NCBI GenBank assembly: GCA_013152795.1
Contig: JAADFS010000298.1
Span: 1-13,394 of the forward strand
DNA from: Deferribacteres bacterium
GTDB lineage: Bacteria; Nitrospirota; Thermodesulfovibrionia; UBA6902
Length of the DNA stretch: 13,394 nt
Direction of reading: 5' to 3'
In this document: piece after piece, positions 1-8,080 of the stretch
How the letters are laid out: every line of letters begins with the position of its first letter
Position numbering within the stretch: position 1 is the stretch's first letter
Translations under genes and position numbers: made by a program
Notes under the pieces: generated by a model
Seen by the model: only the letters and a program-made list of their open reading frames with translations
What the model was told of the DNA's origin: nothing
Databases searched by the model: none

Positions 1-28
1 TGGGGAGTAAAACTGTGATGAATATTTT

Positions 29-493
29 TTACCTAAAAACCGGACATCTTATTTCCCTGTAAAGGAGACTTTTAAGATTCCTCTTGACACCCCTGAAATC
101 TCCGATCTTCTTAATATAGAGAGGTCTACGAATCAGGATATGAACAGCTTCTGTATACAAAGACGCTATCGCCCGGATATTGGTATTCCTATTTGAGAAT
201 CTATTCAATCCATTATACGCATTATAAACCGTATCACTTTGAGCCAAACACAACTGAACCTTTCCACTTGCCAACCACTTGAGATTTTCTATAGACCCCT
301 CAGAATTCAATACATTGATCTTTATATTTGCCTCATTGGCAACCTCTGCTATACCCTTTCCAATGGGAAAATAAACCCCTTTCTTACTGCCTGTCGCTAA
401 GTTAACAGTGGGAATGATCTCATTTCCAAATGTTTTCATAGAAAAAGCAAGAAAAAAACAAAAGATACCAATTATGAATAATATATTCTTCAT
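29..493 (-). pseudogene. Truncated TAXI-family TRAP transporter solute-binding protein
   Basis: The first ~125 of 154 codons look like the N-terminal part of a TAXI-family periplasmic solute-binding protein, the substrate receptor of TRAP transporters. A signal peptide (MKNILFIIGIFCFFLAFS...) is followed by the family's ATGSxxGVYFPIG segment (~34-46), a GSIENLKWLASGKVQLCLAQSD-like segment (~65-87), and RAIASLY...VHILIRR (~107-123). After IKKIGDFRGV (~127-136), where relatives continue with a GKRVSxGxxGSG-like loop, the sequence becomes unrelated and stops. The family is normally about 320 residues, so more than half is missing. I looked in the other two frames of bases 1-100 and saw no recognisable continuation, which favours a rearrangement over a simple frameshift, though the window ends here. 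An SD (GAGGTGAT) lies 9 bases before the ATG. The gene starts 98 bases after cas6, with no clear terminator between, and is visibly more AT-rich than the cas genes. A direct CRISPR role is unlikely. Confidence 0.7.
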
Positions 494-591
494 TAATTAA
501 ATATCACCTCAAGAGCTCAAAAAACATTACAAAAATCTTCTATTCACTCTCTTTCCAATAAGCTATAGCTATCAAGGTTAGTTTCGGCAAA

Positions 592-1587
592 TCAAACCTT
601 AACTTCATACCTCCCAAGCCCCATGCTCGTAGCCTTTCCAACATGTGCAAACTCTCCGATCTTCAGAAAAGGCAGGAAGGGAGCCAGGTTGCCACGAAGA
701 ACGAATTCGCCCACCACGCCTCCCATCTTCATCCTCGTCTTCTGACGGTTGCTGTACCTCGTCCAGTCACGCCACTGAAGGTTCTTCCTTGTGATCATTA
801 TTTCCTTGCTCATCTCGAGCAACTCCTTGTGATCGCGGTCAAACCTGTTTCCGCAGTGAAAGTATGTCAGGAGGTACAGCCGGTTCAGAAAGGTTCTGAA
901 AAAATCGAAAAAGCTGAAATCCTGTCTTAGTTTCCCGTCTATCTTCAACCTGAAGGGCGTAATGAACCTTATTGTTATTTCGTCCGGGTTCAAAGATACA
1001 ATGTCCTTGTATACATGAAAAAAATTCTCCGATGAATAAACCTGTGTCTCTCCGCTGAGACTGCTTGTTGCATGAGAGTACATTTTTATCTTGCTGCCGA
1101 ATCGTTCGTTTGCAACCGAATCAATATAGAAGCTTCCCTGCTCCCTGCCTATCCCGTTCTCCCCCAGTTGCTGAAAAACAAAAAGAAAATATGGAAAGTA
1201 TTCGATAGCCCTGCCGAAAAGCACCAACTCGAAAACAAAGGCCTCGTCAGGATTGAAGACCTCCTTCTCCGTATCAGGAGGAATCAGCACGTAGGGATGT
1301 GGGACATACGCAAAACTCTTTTCCGTTTTTGAGCCTGCGGGAGGCTTTGTCTCAAAGATATAAGTGTATATACACCGTGAACACAGAATACACCCCTTAC
1401 ACTCCTTACTCCGGTTTATGCATACCGTCTTCCTGAGGTTATGACCGAAACCTCCCCTGAATGTCGACCCCTTGTACTGCGGCAGCCTCAGGACGGTCAA
1501 CGCCCTTGCCTTGAATATGAACCTGGCAAACGTAAGATATTTCAGCTCGTTGGACCGGGTATACATGGCAGATTCAAGACCGTACAT
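592..1587 (-). CDS. cas6: Cas6 family CRISPR RNA endoribonuclease
   Basis: A 331-residue protein of the Cas6 C-terminal-domain family (PF10040-like). It cleaves the CRISPR transcript within each repeat to give crRNAs for the type III complex. The N-terminal part has the family's Lp-x-YKGSTFRGGFG segment (~35-48). It is followed by a cysteine cluster, C56, C63, C66, C69 and C72 with CxxC spacing, then YTYIFE. The C-terminus has the glycine-rich RNA-binding loop of the second ferredoxin-like fold, AHVGKATSMGLGRYEV (~314-329). Candidate catalytic histidines include H171 and H315, but Cas6 active sites vary and I cannot assign one. The ATG shares its A with the stop of the upstream RAMP gene (TAATG), and an AGGAGG SD lies 8 bases upstream within that gene. 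It is the last gene of the coupled cas operon. Confidence 0.9.
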   Translation of the reverse strand: MYGLESAMYTRSNELKYLTFARFIFKARALTVLRLPQYKGSTFRGGFGHNLRKTVCINRSKECKGCILCSRCIYTYIFETKPPAGSKTEKSFAYVPHPYVLIPPDTEKEVFNPDEAFVFELVLFGRAIEYFPYFLFVFQQLGENGIGREQGSFYIDSVANERFGSKIKMYSHATSSLSGETQVYSSENFFHVYKDIVSLNPDEITIRFITPFRLKIDGKLRQDFSFFDFFRTFLNRLYLLTYFHCGNRFDRDHKELLEMSKEIMITRKNLQWRDWTRYSNRQKTRMKMGGVVGEFVLRGNLAPFLPFLKIGEFAHVGKATSMGLGRYEVKV

Positions 1588-3209
1588 TACGGCTGCCTCC
1601 TCTTTATTTTACCGTACCCCTTTGCCCGCGCCTGGTACAGTGGGAACAGAACAGGCTTCTTCGTATCCCACAACCTCCTTGCCGCGTCAAGCGCCTCCTC
1701 TTCTGTCACCGGTGTGCGTGGAGACGACAGGCGGAACCATGGCATATCACTTTTACTTACAACCTGCATGAAATTCCCCCTGCTATACGGTGGATAGGTA
1801 AACGTGATATCATCATCCGGCTTCCAGGCAAGTATCCATGAGAGTTTAAGAAGTGCTCCGGGATCAATTAAAGACTCAAAGCCTTCGTATTGCCAGCCCT
1901 CTGATATATAGCGGTCAATTTCATCCTTCCTGTCGGCAAGCTCTCCGGGCCAGTCTGCACTCCTGTGCTCCCGCATCATAACCGAGGATATGGAGAACTC
2001 CACCGAGCCGTAACCAAAGGCCTTGCCATAGCCGAGCTTGTGCCGCATAGTGCCGGGCAGGCTGAGGCAGGTACAGAGCAGAACGACAAGGGGCAGGGGA
2101 ACCCTGTCAAAATAAATACGGAAGTTCTCTGTCCGGCCGGAAAGGGTTTCGATGCGATAATTGTAAAGATTACTCCATTGACGGCTGTTCCGATATTCCT
2201 GTATGCATTTGTCAGGGGCCTGGTGATAATAGAACTTTCGTCCCCAGAAACCGTCTCCGACTATCTGAACAACACTCCTTGCGGCCACGTTTCTGTCCCA
2301 CAGCTCTGCAGGATGCATATGCCACCAGTTGGCCCTCGGGGCAGGCCCCCCCATGAATGCAGGACCATTCGTGTCTATCATTGTGGAGTCAGTCAGTGAA
2401 TCTTGAATCAGGGCATCCTCGACACATAGCCTGCCTGCCAGTGCATTGCCACTGCCGCCGCCTTCACGGCTGTCAACATGTCCGAAGAGATAAGTAGCTA
2501 TATCAAGTTTGCCTGACGAAAGATCCGGTCTGTATCCTGAAGGGATTACAGGCCCGATACGGTGGACGATTCCACCTATGCAACCATGTGCATGTTCTGC
2601 ACGCTCAAAGCTCTTAAATTCGATATGTCTCTTCTTGCGCGCCCCGCTTCTCTCCTGCTCATAGACTTCAGTCGCCTGTGAAACCCATCCGTTGGTCACT
2701 GCCTCAACGAATGCGCGGAGCATACCCCTCATGCTTGAGCCCGGCACGCAGGGAGAATTACCCTGTCTGTAGAAAAAGCTCTTGTCTATCTTCCTGCCCG
2801 GCCTGCCTGCGGGGACCTGCTTGCCGACGATATGAAGGGGTGTCAGTGTTTTCAGAGTCACATTGATGTAGCCGCTCTGAAGAGGACCCAGTCCGTCAAG
2901 TTGGGCATACGAGTAGAGAGAAGGACCTTCATCGGAAAAAAAGACATAGTCATAAGGGTTTGGATTGTGGGCGTCTTCGGTCTCCGACCCGAGCTTGCCG
3001 TCATACCATGCCTGGCTCTTTCTGGTAACAGCATGGTCTTCTTCCTGCACGGTTTCACGTGCGGCCTCTTGCCCAGCTGCACCACCGGGTTCAGTCTCAT
3101 GGACCGGAGCTGCTCCCTTCATCAAATCAGGACCATTGTTTGGTTTCATCCTGTCCTTAAACTCGGCCAGGTCTTTAAGACTCGTCAGTCTTCTGCGCTT
3201 TCTGGACAT
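1587..3209 (-). CDS. Large type III RAMP protein, TIGR03986-like (Cas7 with insertions)
   Basis: A 540-residue RAMP protein, likely a Cas7-group backbone subunit at one end of the crRNA-bound complex. A charged, probably disordered N-terminus (1-80) precedes NPYDYV (84-89), then TPLHI (123-127). The hallmark VPGSSMRGMLRAFVEA (~155-170) is the RAMP helix that follows the first strand. YLFG (240-243) and LAGRLCVEDA (~257-266) are typical Cas7 core segments, and KLGYGKAFGYG (391-401) is the RAMP glycine-rich loop. A second small glycine loop, KGYGKI, ends the protein. The NPYDYV start, TPLHI and PGSSMRGMLR order fit the TIGR03986 CRISPR RAMP family as I remember it. In III-Dv complexes the comparable subunit is a Cas7 with an inserted domain; that equivalence is inference. 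The ATG is one base after the upstream stop (TGAAATG), with SD AGAGGAGG 6 bases before it. It overlaps cas6 by one base. Confidence 0.82.
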   Translation of the reverse strand: MSRKRRRLTSLKDLAEFKDRMKPNNGPDLMKGAAPVHETEPGGAAGQEAARETVQEEDHAVTRKSQAWYDGKLGSETEDAHNPNPYDYVFFSDEGPSLYSYAQLDGLGPLQSGYINVTLKTLTPLHIVGKQVPAGRPGRKIDKSFFYRQGNSPCVPGSSMRGMLRAFVEAVTNGWVSQATEVYEQERSGARKKRHIEFKSFERAEHAHGCIGGIVHRIGPVIPSGYRPDLSSGKLDIATYLFGHVDSREGGGSGNALAGRLCVEDALIQDSLTDSTMIDTNGPAFMGGPAPRANWWHMHPAELWDRNVAARSVVQIVGDGFWGRKFYYHQAPDKCIQEYRNSRQWSNLYNYRIETLSGRTENFRIYFDRVPLPLVVLLCTCLSLPGTMRHKLGYGKAFGYGSVEFSISSVMMREHRSADWPGELADRKDEIDRYISEGWQYEGFESLIDPGALLKLSWILAWKPDDDITFTYPPYSRGNFMQVVSKSDMPWFRLSSPRTPVTEEEALDAARRLWDTKKPVLFPLYQARAKGYGKIKRRQP

Positions 3210-3210
3210 T

Positions 3211-4833
3211 TCACGCCTCCTCTGAAATACTTACCCTGCCCCTGCCTACACTGTAAAGTGCACCGAAGCGGAGCATTCCCGCGTTAATATCTTTGCGCCA
3301 TCTATCAACTATCTCCCTGTCGAAATCATCCGGATCTTCTATGATAATATCAAGCCTGAAGGACTGTCCTGACGAGAATTCAAGAAAACTGTGCAGTCCC
3401 CCGTCCTTTGCAGCATTGGTAACCCTGTCGAGAGGATTACGGGACTTGATGTGGCGCTTTGCATTTGCCGGACTATCCCCCGGTTGGTTATCAGCCCAGG
3501 AACCGTCAATATAAGGCCGTGGGGCAGATTCACTGAACGGCTCAACTTTTATTGCAAGCCGTCCTGCATGCGTGTATTTCCTGTCGATATCCTTGTTGCC
3601 GGTATTTACGACAAAACCGAAGAGAGAGAGTATACTGTCAAGGTTCAAAGGCAGTGGAGCGGAGGTATTTTGTCTGACATGCTCCTTGAGTGCTTTCTCG
3701 ATGTTCCACCAGGACTCGGGCAGGAGATGCTTGATGGTCCACGCCCTGAGAGCCCCCCGTATGCTGCTTGACGGTATGTGGTAGTATGGTACTGCATCAT
3801 TGCCATTGACCCTGATACTGAAATACAGGTCACTGATATCGTCAAGCTCGCCGGATTCAGCTCCCCACCTGAACCTCATGTTGAAATTCCTGGTCTTGCT
3901 GTGAGATGAGTTTCTCCATCCAAATTTACCGCCGCTCCTCACTACAAGTGGAGTTTCAAGGGTGACATCCCATCGCTTACGCAAGACTGTCCTGCGCGGG
4001 GCGGATAAACTGACAAGTCTCTTCAGCTCGTTCACATCTTCTGCTTCAAGCCTGAACTCGCTTCTGCAGATGCTTTCGAATCCGGCGCGGTCATCATCAG
4101 CCACAAGCCGCATCCACTCAGACACGTCACTATTGGACAACCGATACACTTCCGTTACAGAGCATCTGAAACTCCCGAATCCCCGCTTTGTCATCGAACC
4201 GAGAGTAATCGGATCAGTGGGATGATTAAAACCTTCCAGTGCATGCAGAACGATTGCGGCCTCCTCCCTGCTCAGGTTCTGGGCTGTAACCGTAAACCGA
4301 AACTGTACTCCCTCGGGGACGAGCTCAAAGTTGTAAAGTTTTTTGTCTTCTGCGGTCCCGGTCTCGGGACTGATTGCAACGGATTTCGCAACATAAGTCA
4401 AACGGTCCCGATCCCAGCCGCTCCAGTGGCTGTGGCTCGGGGTATCGACTGCACTTATGCAGGGAGCATCCCATATTTCGATCTTGCCCTCTCCGTAAAC
4501 CGTACCGAAAAGACGCTCCATTCGGGTCTGTTTCACGGCGATTTCAGAAGCAAACGATCCTTTCAAAACAGACTTCAGCTCCTTGTCTTCCCGGTCCTTC
4601 TCGCCGAAGACCCTGCTCAGCCAGTCGCGCATGGCACCACGCAGACTGCTGCCCGGGATGTATGGTATACCGCCTCTGTCAGTGACAACAGCTGCTATAA
4701 GCAGCTGATTATTGTCGTCATCTGTCATCGTCACGGTCCCCCCCGAGCCGATATGAAACGGAGCATGTGCAGTCAGCACACCTCTGAAGAGATAGCGGTT
4801 CACGAATGATCCACCCTTCATCATCTCGCTCAT
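3211..4833 (-). CDS. Double Cas7 (RAMP-RAMP) fusion protein
   Basis: A 540-residue protein with two Cas7/Csm3-like domains in tandem. Domain 1 (~12-235) has a TDDD loop (37-40) where the target-RNA-cleaving Asp of Csm3/Cmr4 would lie, IPGSSLRGAMRDWL (59-72), RLFGTVYG (107-114), the conserved TGTAEDKKLYNFELVPEG stretch (158-175) and the glycine loop TKRGFGSFR (215-223). Domain 2 (~285-540) repeats the pattern: TPLVVRSGG (294-302), IPSSSIRGALRAW (353-365), LSLFGFV (402-408), RNPLDRVTNAAKDGGL (465-480) and SVGRGRVSI (528-536). I see no obvious catalytic Asp in the equivalent loop of domain 2. A fused double Cas7 matches the Cas7-2x subunit described for III-Dv complexes. The start overlaps the upstream gene as ATGA, with SD GGAGGT 5 bases before the ATG. 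The next RAMP gene follows after one base. Confidence 0.87.
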   Translation of the reverse strand: MSEMMKGGSFVNRYLFRGVLTAHAPFHIGSGGTVTMTDDDNNQLLIAAVVTDRGGIPYIPGSSLRGAMRDWLSRVFGEKDREDKELKSVLKGSFASEIAVKQTRMERLFGTVYGEGKIEIWDAPCISAVDTPSHSHWSGWDRDRLTYVAKSVAISPETGTAEDKKLYNFELVPEGVQFRFTVTAQNLSREEAAIVLHALEGFNHPTDPITLGSMTKRGFGSFRCSVTEVYRLSNSDVSEWMRLVADDDRAGFESICRSEFRLEAEDVNELKRLVSLSAPRRTVLRKRWDVTLETPLVVRSGGKFGWRNSSHSKTRNFNMRFRWGAESGELDDISDLYFSIRVNGNDAVPYYHIPSSSIRGALRAWTIKHLLPESWWNIEKALKEHVRQNTSAPLPLNLDSILSLFGFVVNTGNKDIDRKYTHAGRLAIKVEPFSESAPRPYIDGSWADNQPGDSPANAKRHIKSRNPLDRVTNAAKDGGLHSFLEFSSGQSFRLDIIIEDPDDFDREIVDRWRKDINAGMLRFGALYSVGRGRVSISEEA

Positions 4834-6620
4834 TCTGCACCTCCAGCCGTGTCTATGCTTTTATCGAAGTGCCATTTCAGGTTTACCATCACCTCGGCAT
4901 AACCGTTTTCCGGGATAAAGGGGCATACATTCCATAGTGGCAAGCCCTCCCGTCCTCCGTACTTCTCCTCCACCCATGCGGGAACAGGAAGTCCTCGCCT
5001 CCTCCATATATCAACTACATCGGCTGACTTCCGCACATCCGTGCTCTCCAGAACAAAAACACTGCCTGCTCCGGTAAGGTAAAAAGGATAATACCGTCCA
5101 CCACTTCTGCGAACAAGGTAACCGCCAAGGAGTCTCTGGTGTGCAAAAAAACGTTTCAGGCTCATGGACTCATCCGATGCTTCCATCCAGAACCTCTCGT
5201 ACAGCATTCGCAGGTTGTTCGCTGTCTGGTCGTTCCTGAACTCATCAGGGTTTATCATGAGGGTGTCGGACTGTAGCAGGACAATTACGGTTCCATCAGC
5301 AGCAGGAACATTTCCCTCCTCCTGAGCGTGCAACCCCTTGCCGGGCTCTATTGAAACCTCGACCCTGCTTCTGCGTTTCCCGAGATACTCGATTCTCGTA
5401 ACGGCCTCCAGGACTTCCGCCTGGAGAGTGCTGCTGTTAACCTCCTCCGGGATATGGACAAGTCCACGCCACAGGATCTCGTTGTCATCACTGTCAACAG
5501 GGCAGACATACTGATACGTAAACATCATGCTGTCTTCGGCCCGGCGCAATGTGGAATCAACTGCAGTCCGTGTCTTTGCAATCGTTCGTGGCACTGCCCA
5601 TCCGAACTCAACAGGATAGTCTTCTGCTTTCCAGTCAATCTGGAAAACAGGGGCAATGCCGTTCACAAGTTGCGGGCCATCACTTGTTGCAACGTCATAA
5701 CAAACACCTCCCGCACTAACAGCAGAAAACGGGATAACGACAGGCCGTCTATCGTTCCCTGTTGGAAACGCATGGGTAAATCTTATTCTCGAAAAATGCT
5801 CGGAGAGGACAGGAAACATGCGTGCAACCCTTGAGTTCGCACTGTTTATAGGTGTTGCGATCGGATTGTCGACACCACATAAAGAATTCAGCGTCGCCGC
5901 CAGAGCGCCCTTGATAATGCTGCCTGTGATTATCGTCTCGGTTTCCAGATAGTTTGCCTTTCTCTTTACTCCACCGATTACAAGTGGATCAAAAGCCCTG
6001 ACAGTAAGGGTAAACCACTCGTCGGGCCTCCCGGACGAAGAAGAAAGGACAGGAGTTCGTACGTCTTCACATGAAAGACTTGTTTTCACACTCACCAGCT
6101 TGCCGAATCCTGCCGTCTTCTCAGCTCCCACAGCAGTGACCCACTTCAAGGCCATCGAGACCCATCCGTATATGTCTTCCGCTTCATCTCTGTCTAATGC
6201 CGTGAACACTATGTTACCCGTCCACAGGTATGGATCTGCCCTGAGAGGAAAAGCATTTTCAAGGCAGACAAGCGCCGTCTCATCCACAACACCACGGACC
6301 CTGTCCATCCTGGTACGGGTAATACGGTTTTCAAAAGTGTCACCAGCGGGACCATCTGCACAATAAAAATCGGACAATATCAGCATCCCGGGCCTGCTGT
6401 CAGCTGAGCCAAGCCACTTATCTATAAAGTCGGCCCCTTTACCAAGATCTACAAGTGCCTCCCTTAGCTTTCCTTTCAGATGACTCCGGTCGATATAAGG
6501 GTTGCCCCTGAAGTCCCGGTCAAATGTTGCGTCAATTCCCCAGGCAGAAGGGGCCGTTGCCTTACAGAGGATCGGCCCCTGAATCCCAAGGGTTACTCTG
6601 ATTTCAGCCTTAACACTCAT
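4830..6620 (-). CDS. Cas7-Cas5 (Csx10-like) fusion protein
   Basis: A 596-residue fusion of two RAMP modules. Residues ~1-185 form a Cas7/Csm3-like domain: AWGID (26-30) with D30 where the Csm3 catalytic Asp sits, YIDRSHLKGKLREAL (42-56), RTRMDRVRGVVDE (~102-114; this segment contacts crRNA or target in Cas7 proteins) and EKTAGFGKLVSV (167-178). Residues ~200-596 look like Csx10, the Cas5-group subunit of subtype III-D: FTLTVRAFDPLVIGG (203-217), LETETIITGSIIKGALA (225-241), AEDSMMFTYQYV (361-372), a LGKRRSRVEV loop (413-422), FFAHQRLLGGY (491-501) and TGAGSVFVLES (516-526). Such a fusion resembles the Cas7-Cas5-Cas11 subunit of III-Dv, but I find no convincing Cas11-type helical tail. The ATG overlaps the cas10 stop (ATGA), with a GGGGGTGA SD just upstream. 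The Csx10 assignment rests on remembered motifs, not a search. Confidence 0.82.
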   Translation of the reverse strand: MSVKAEIRVTLGIQGPILCKATAPSAWGIDATFDRDFRGNPYIDRSHLKGKLREALVDLGKGADFIDKWLGSADSRPGMLILSDFYCADGPAGDTFENRITRTRMDRVRGVVDETALVCLENAFPLRADPYLWTGNIVFTALDRDEAEDIYGWVSMALKWVTAVGAEKTAGFGKLVSVKTSLSCEDVRTPVLSSSSGRPDEWFTLTVRAFDPLVIGGVKRKANYLETETIITGSIIKGALAATLNSLCGVDNPIATPINSANSRVARMFPVLSEHFSRIRFTHAFPTGNDRRPVVIPFSAVSAGGVCYDVATSDGPQLVNGIAPVFQIDWKAEDYPVEFGWAVPRTIAKTRTAVDSTLRRAEDSMMFTYQYVCPVDSDDNEILWRGLVHIPEEVNSSTLQAEVLEAVTRIEYLGKRRSRVEVSIEPGKGLHAQEEGNVPAADGTVIVLLQSDTLMINPDEFRNDQTANNLRMLYERFWMEASDESMSLKRFFAHQRLLGGYLVRRSGGRYYPFYLTGAGSVFVLESTDVRKSADVVDIWRRRGLPVPAWVEEKYGGREGLPLWNVCPFIPENGYAEVMVNLKWHFDKSIDTAGGAE

Positions 6621-8080
6621 GATTCACCCCCCACGTAATCCCAAAGATCGGCAATGAGAAGCCAGCAATAAAGATTGTCTCCAACTACATCATTGATGGC
6701 ACAACGGATATCCGCCGCATCATCGACCTCGGACAACGCACGATCAAAGACATCCGAGACCACTCCTTGACGTTCTGCGTCATTACCTGCTGTTTTAACA
6801 AGAGACACTACTTCAAACACCTTGTTGCGGGGAAAACCTTTGGTCTTCATAAGCTTAAGCGCTTTCTCCACATTGTCCATCACCACAGGTGTCAGGATCA
6901 GCCCGGGATATTGTGCATCGTAGTACCGCTTTACAAAGTCACGCATGTCAGCCCCTAATATGTCAAACGATTCCAGGACAAGGTAGTGTGTAACATCGTG
7001 GCTGCCGTGTGTAAAGGCACCGACATTACCTGAAAGGCTTTCCTTTGCAAAGTCGGCCAGTTCTCGAGCCAGTTTCCTAAGTTGAAGGATCGGGGCCTTG
7101 TGGTTGCTGAATACGATACCGCCTGCATGGGTCAGCTCGTAAGAGTCAAACCGGGCATTTTTCATGCAGTCATAAAAAAGCCTGAGAACAGCCCATCCCT
7201 TCCAGGCAGGCACGACAATTTCTATCTCATCCCCTCCCCAGAGCAGGATCTCGAGTCTCACCTTGTCTGAAGAAGTCTTGAAGTCTCTCTCTTTAGCCGC
7301 CTTGTTTACAAGATTATCAAGAAAAACCCTCCTCAAGCCTTCAACTGTCTCGCTGAACTTCCCGAGAGCATCGGAAGTTGTACATACTGTACTTCTTATT
7401 TTGGTGAAACTGTTCCCATCGAGGTATATAACCGCTATCTTGTTGTTCAAGTTGCCCTTGGAATCATCCGATGACAGATCAGCAAGATCATCGGTAAACT
7501 CCACGGACAACTCACGCTTCAATATACGTTTATATATCGTGCTCCTGAGCTCTCGCCCCGCTTTCATCCTGAAGGAGACCGAGTCTGAAACAGTTTTACT
7601 CTCTCCAGCTGCAGCAACCGATTTCGTTCCAGGCCTGACACCGTCAAAGTCACACTGAGTCTGGGCTTCCCCGGCAGGCAACACAAGCGTGGGCTGCTGA
7701 AACTGTCTCCAGCGGTTCATTGCCGCAAGGGTTTCAATGTCTCGGACAAAGTCATCAGTTGCATTGACGGCATCAACGACAAAGGTGGCATGGCCGCCGG
7801 TTCTTTCGGCAAGATGACAACGCACACCTGAAACTACAGACTCAATAATGTCATCTGCCGATCGAGCACCTATTTCATCGATATCAAACGACAGCACTCC
7901 TATGCTCGCTCCCGTGGTAATCTTCTTAAGAGTGACACCTCCGAAGTCTCTTCCGTCAAGACCATGTACAGCATCAAGGAGGAGGTAGCTCCCTCCCCGC
8001 AGGGGCTGTATCTTTTCGGTGTCATAGACAAAGTGTGCGAGGTTGACGGCTTCAACCCTGAGATAATACCTGGACATCAC
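6617..8080 (-). CDS. cas10: Cas10 without HD domain, GGDE palm motif
   Basis: The large subunit and signalling enzyme of a type III CRISPR complex, 487 residues, shorter than HD-containing Cas10 proteins. The N-terminal HD nuclease domain is absent: the protein opens directly with a ferredoxin-like fold, RVEAVNLAHFVYD then LRGGSYLLLDAV (27-38), with the second-strand region IGVLSFDIDEIG (60-71). The second palm has the first metal-binding Asp in IAVIYLDGNSF (D221) and the turn LLWGGDEIEIVV (279-290), so GGDE replaces the usual Cas10 GGDD. LTHAGGIVFSNHKAPI (316-331) with the LARELADFAKE helix is typical of Cas10. Helices from ~395 to 487 form the C-terminal domain. The inter-domain zinc knuckle is reduced to one cysteine (C143, in CDFDGVRPG). 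E keeps an acidic metal ligand, so nucleotide cyclisation or conjugation remains possible. The start may be GTG (8080) or ATG (8077); an AAGGAGGG SD precedes both. First gene of the coupled cas operon. Confidence 0.9.
   Translation of the reverse strand: MMSRYYLRVEAVNLAHFVYDTEKIQPLRGGSYLLLDAVHGLDGRDFGGVTLKKITTGASIGVLSFDIDEIGARSADDIIESVVSGVRCHLAERTGGHATFVVDAVNATDDFVRDIETLAAMNRWRQFQQPTLVLPAGEAQTQCDFDGVRPGTKSVAAAGESKTVSDSVSFRMKAGRELRSTIYKRILKRELSVEFTDDLADLSSDDSKGNLNNKIAVIYLDGNSFTKIRSTVCTTSDALGKFSETVEGLRRVFLDNLVNKAAKERDFKTSSDKVRLEILLWGGDEIEIVVPAWKGWAVLRLFYDCMKNARFDSYELTHAGGIVFSNHKAPILQLRKLARELADFAKESLSGNVGAFTHGSHDVTHYLVLESFDILGADMRDFVKRYYDAQYPGLILTPVVMDNVEKALKLMKTKGFPRNKVFEVVSLVKTAGNDAERQGVVSDVFDRALSEVDDAADIRCAINDVVGDNLYCWLLIADLWDYVGGES

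Noticed and set aside
494..591. Terminator or promoter between cas6 and the TAXI fragment
   Set aside because: There are T-rich runs and a small AGCTATAGCT palindrome but no GC-rich stem with a following T tract, and no paired -35/-10 at proper spacing.
6617..8080. GGDE motif read as a diguanylate cyclase
   Set aside because: The flanking Cas10-type segments, the N-terminal ferredoxin-like half and the coupling to RAMP genes and cas6 show Cas10. The motif lacks the GGDEF/GGEEF context.
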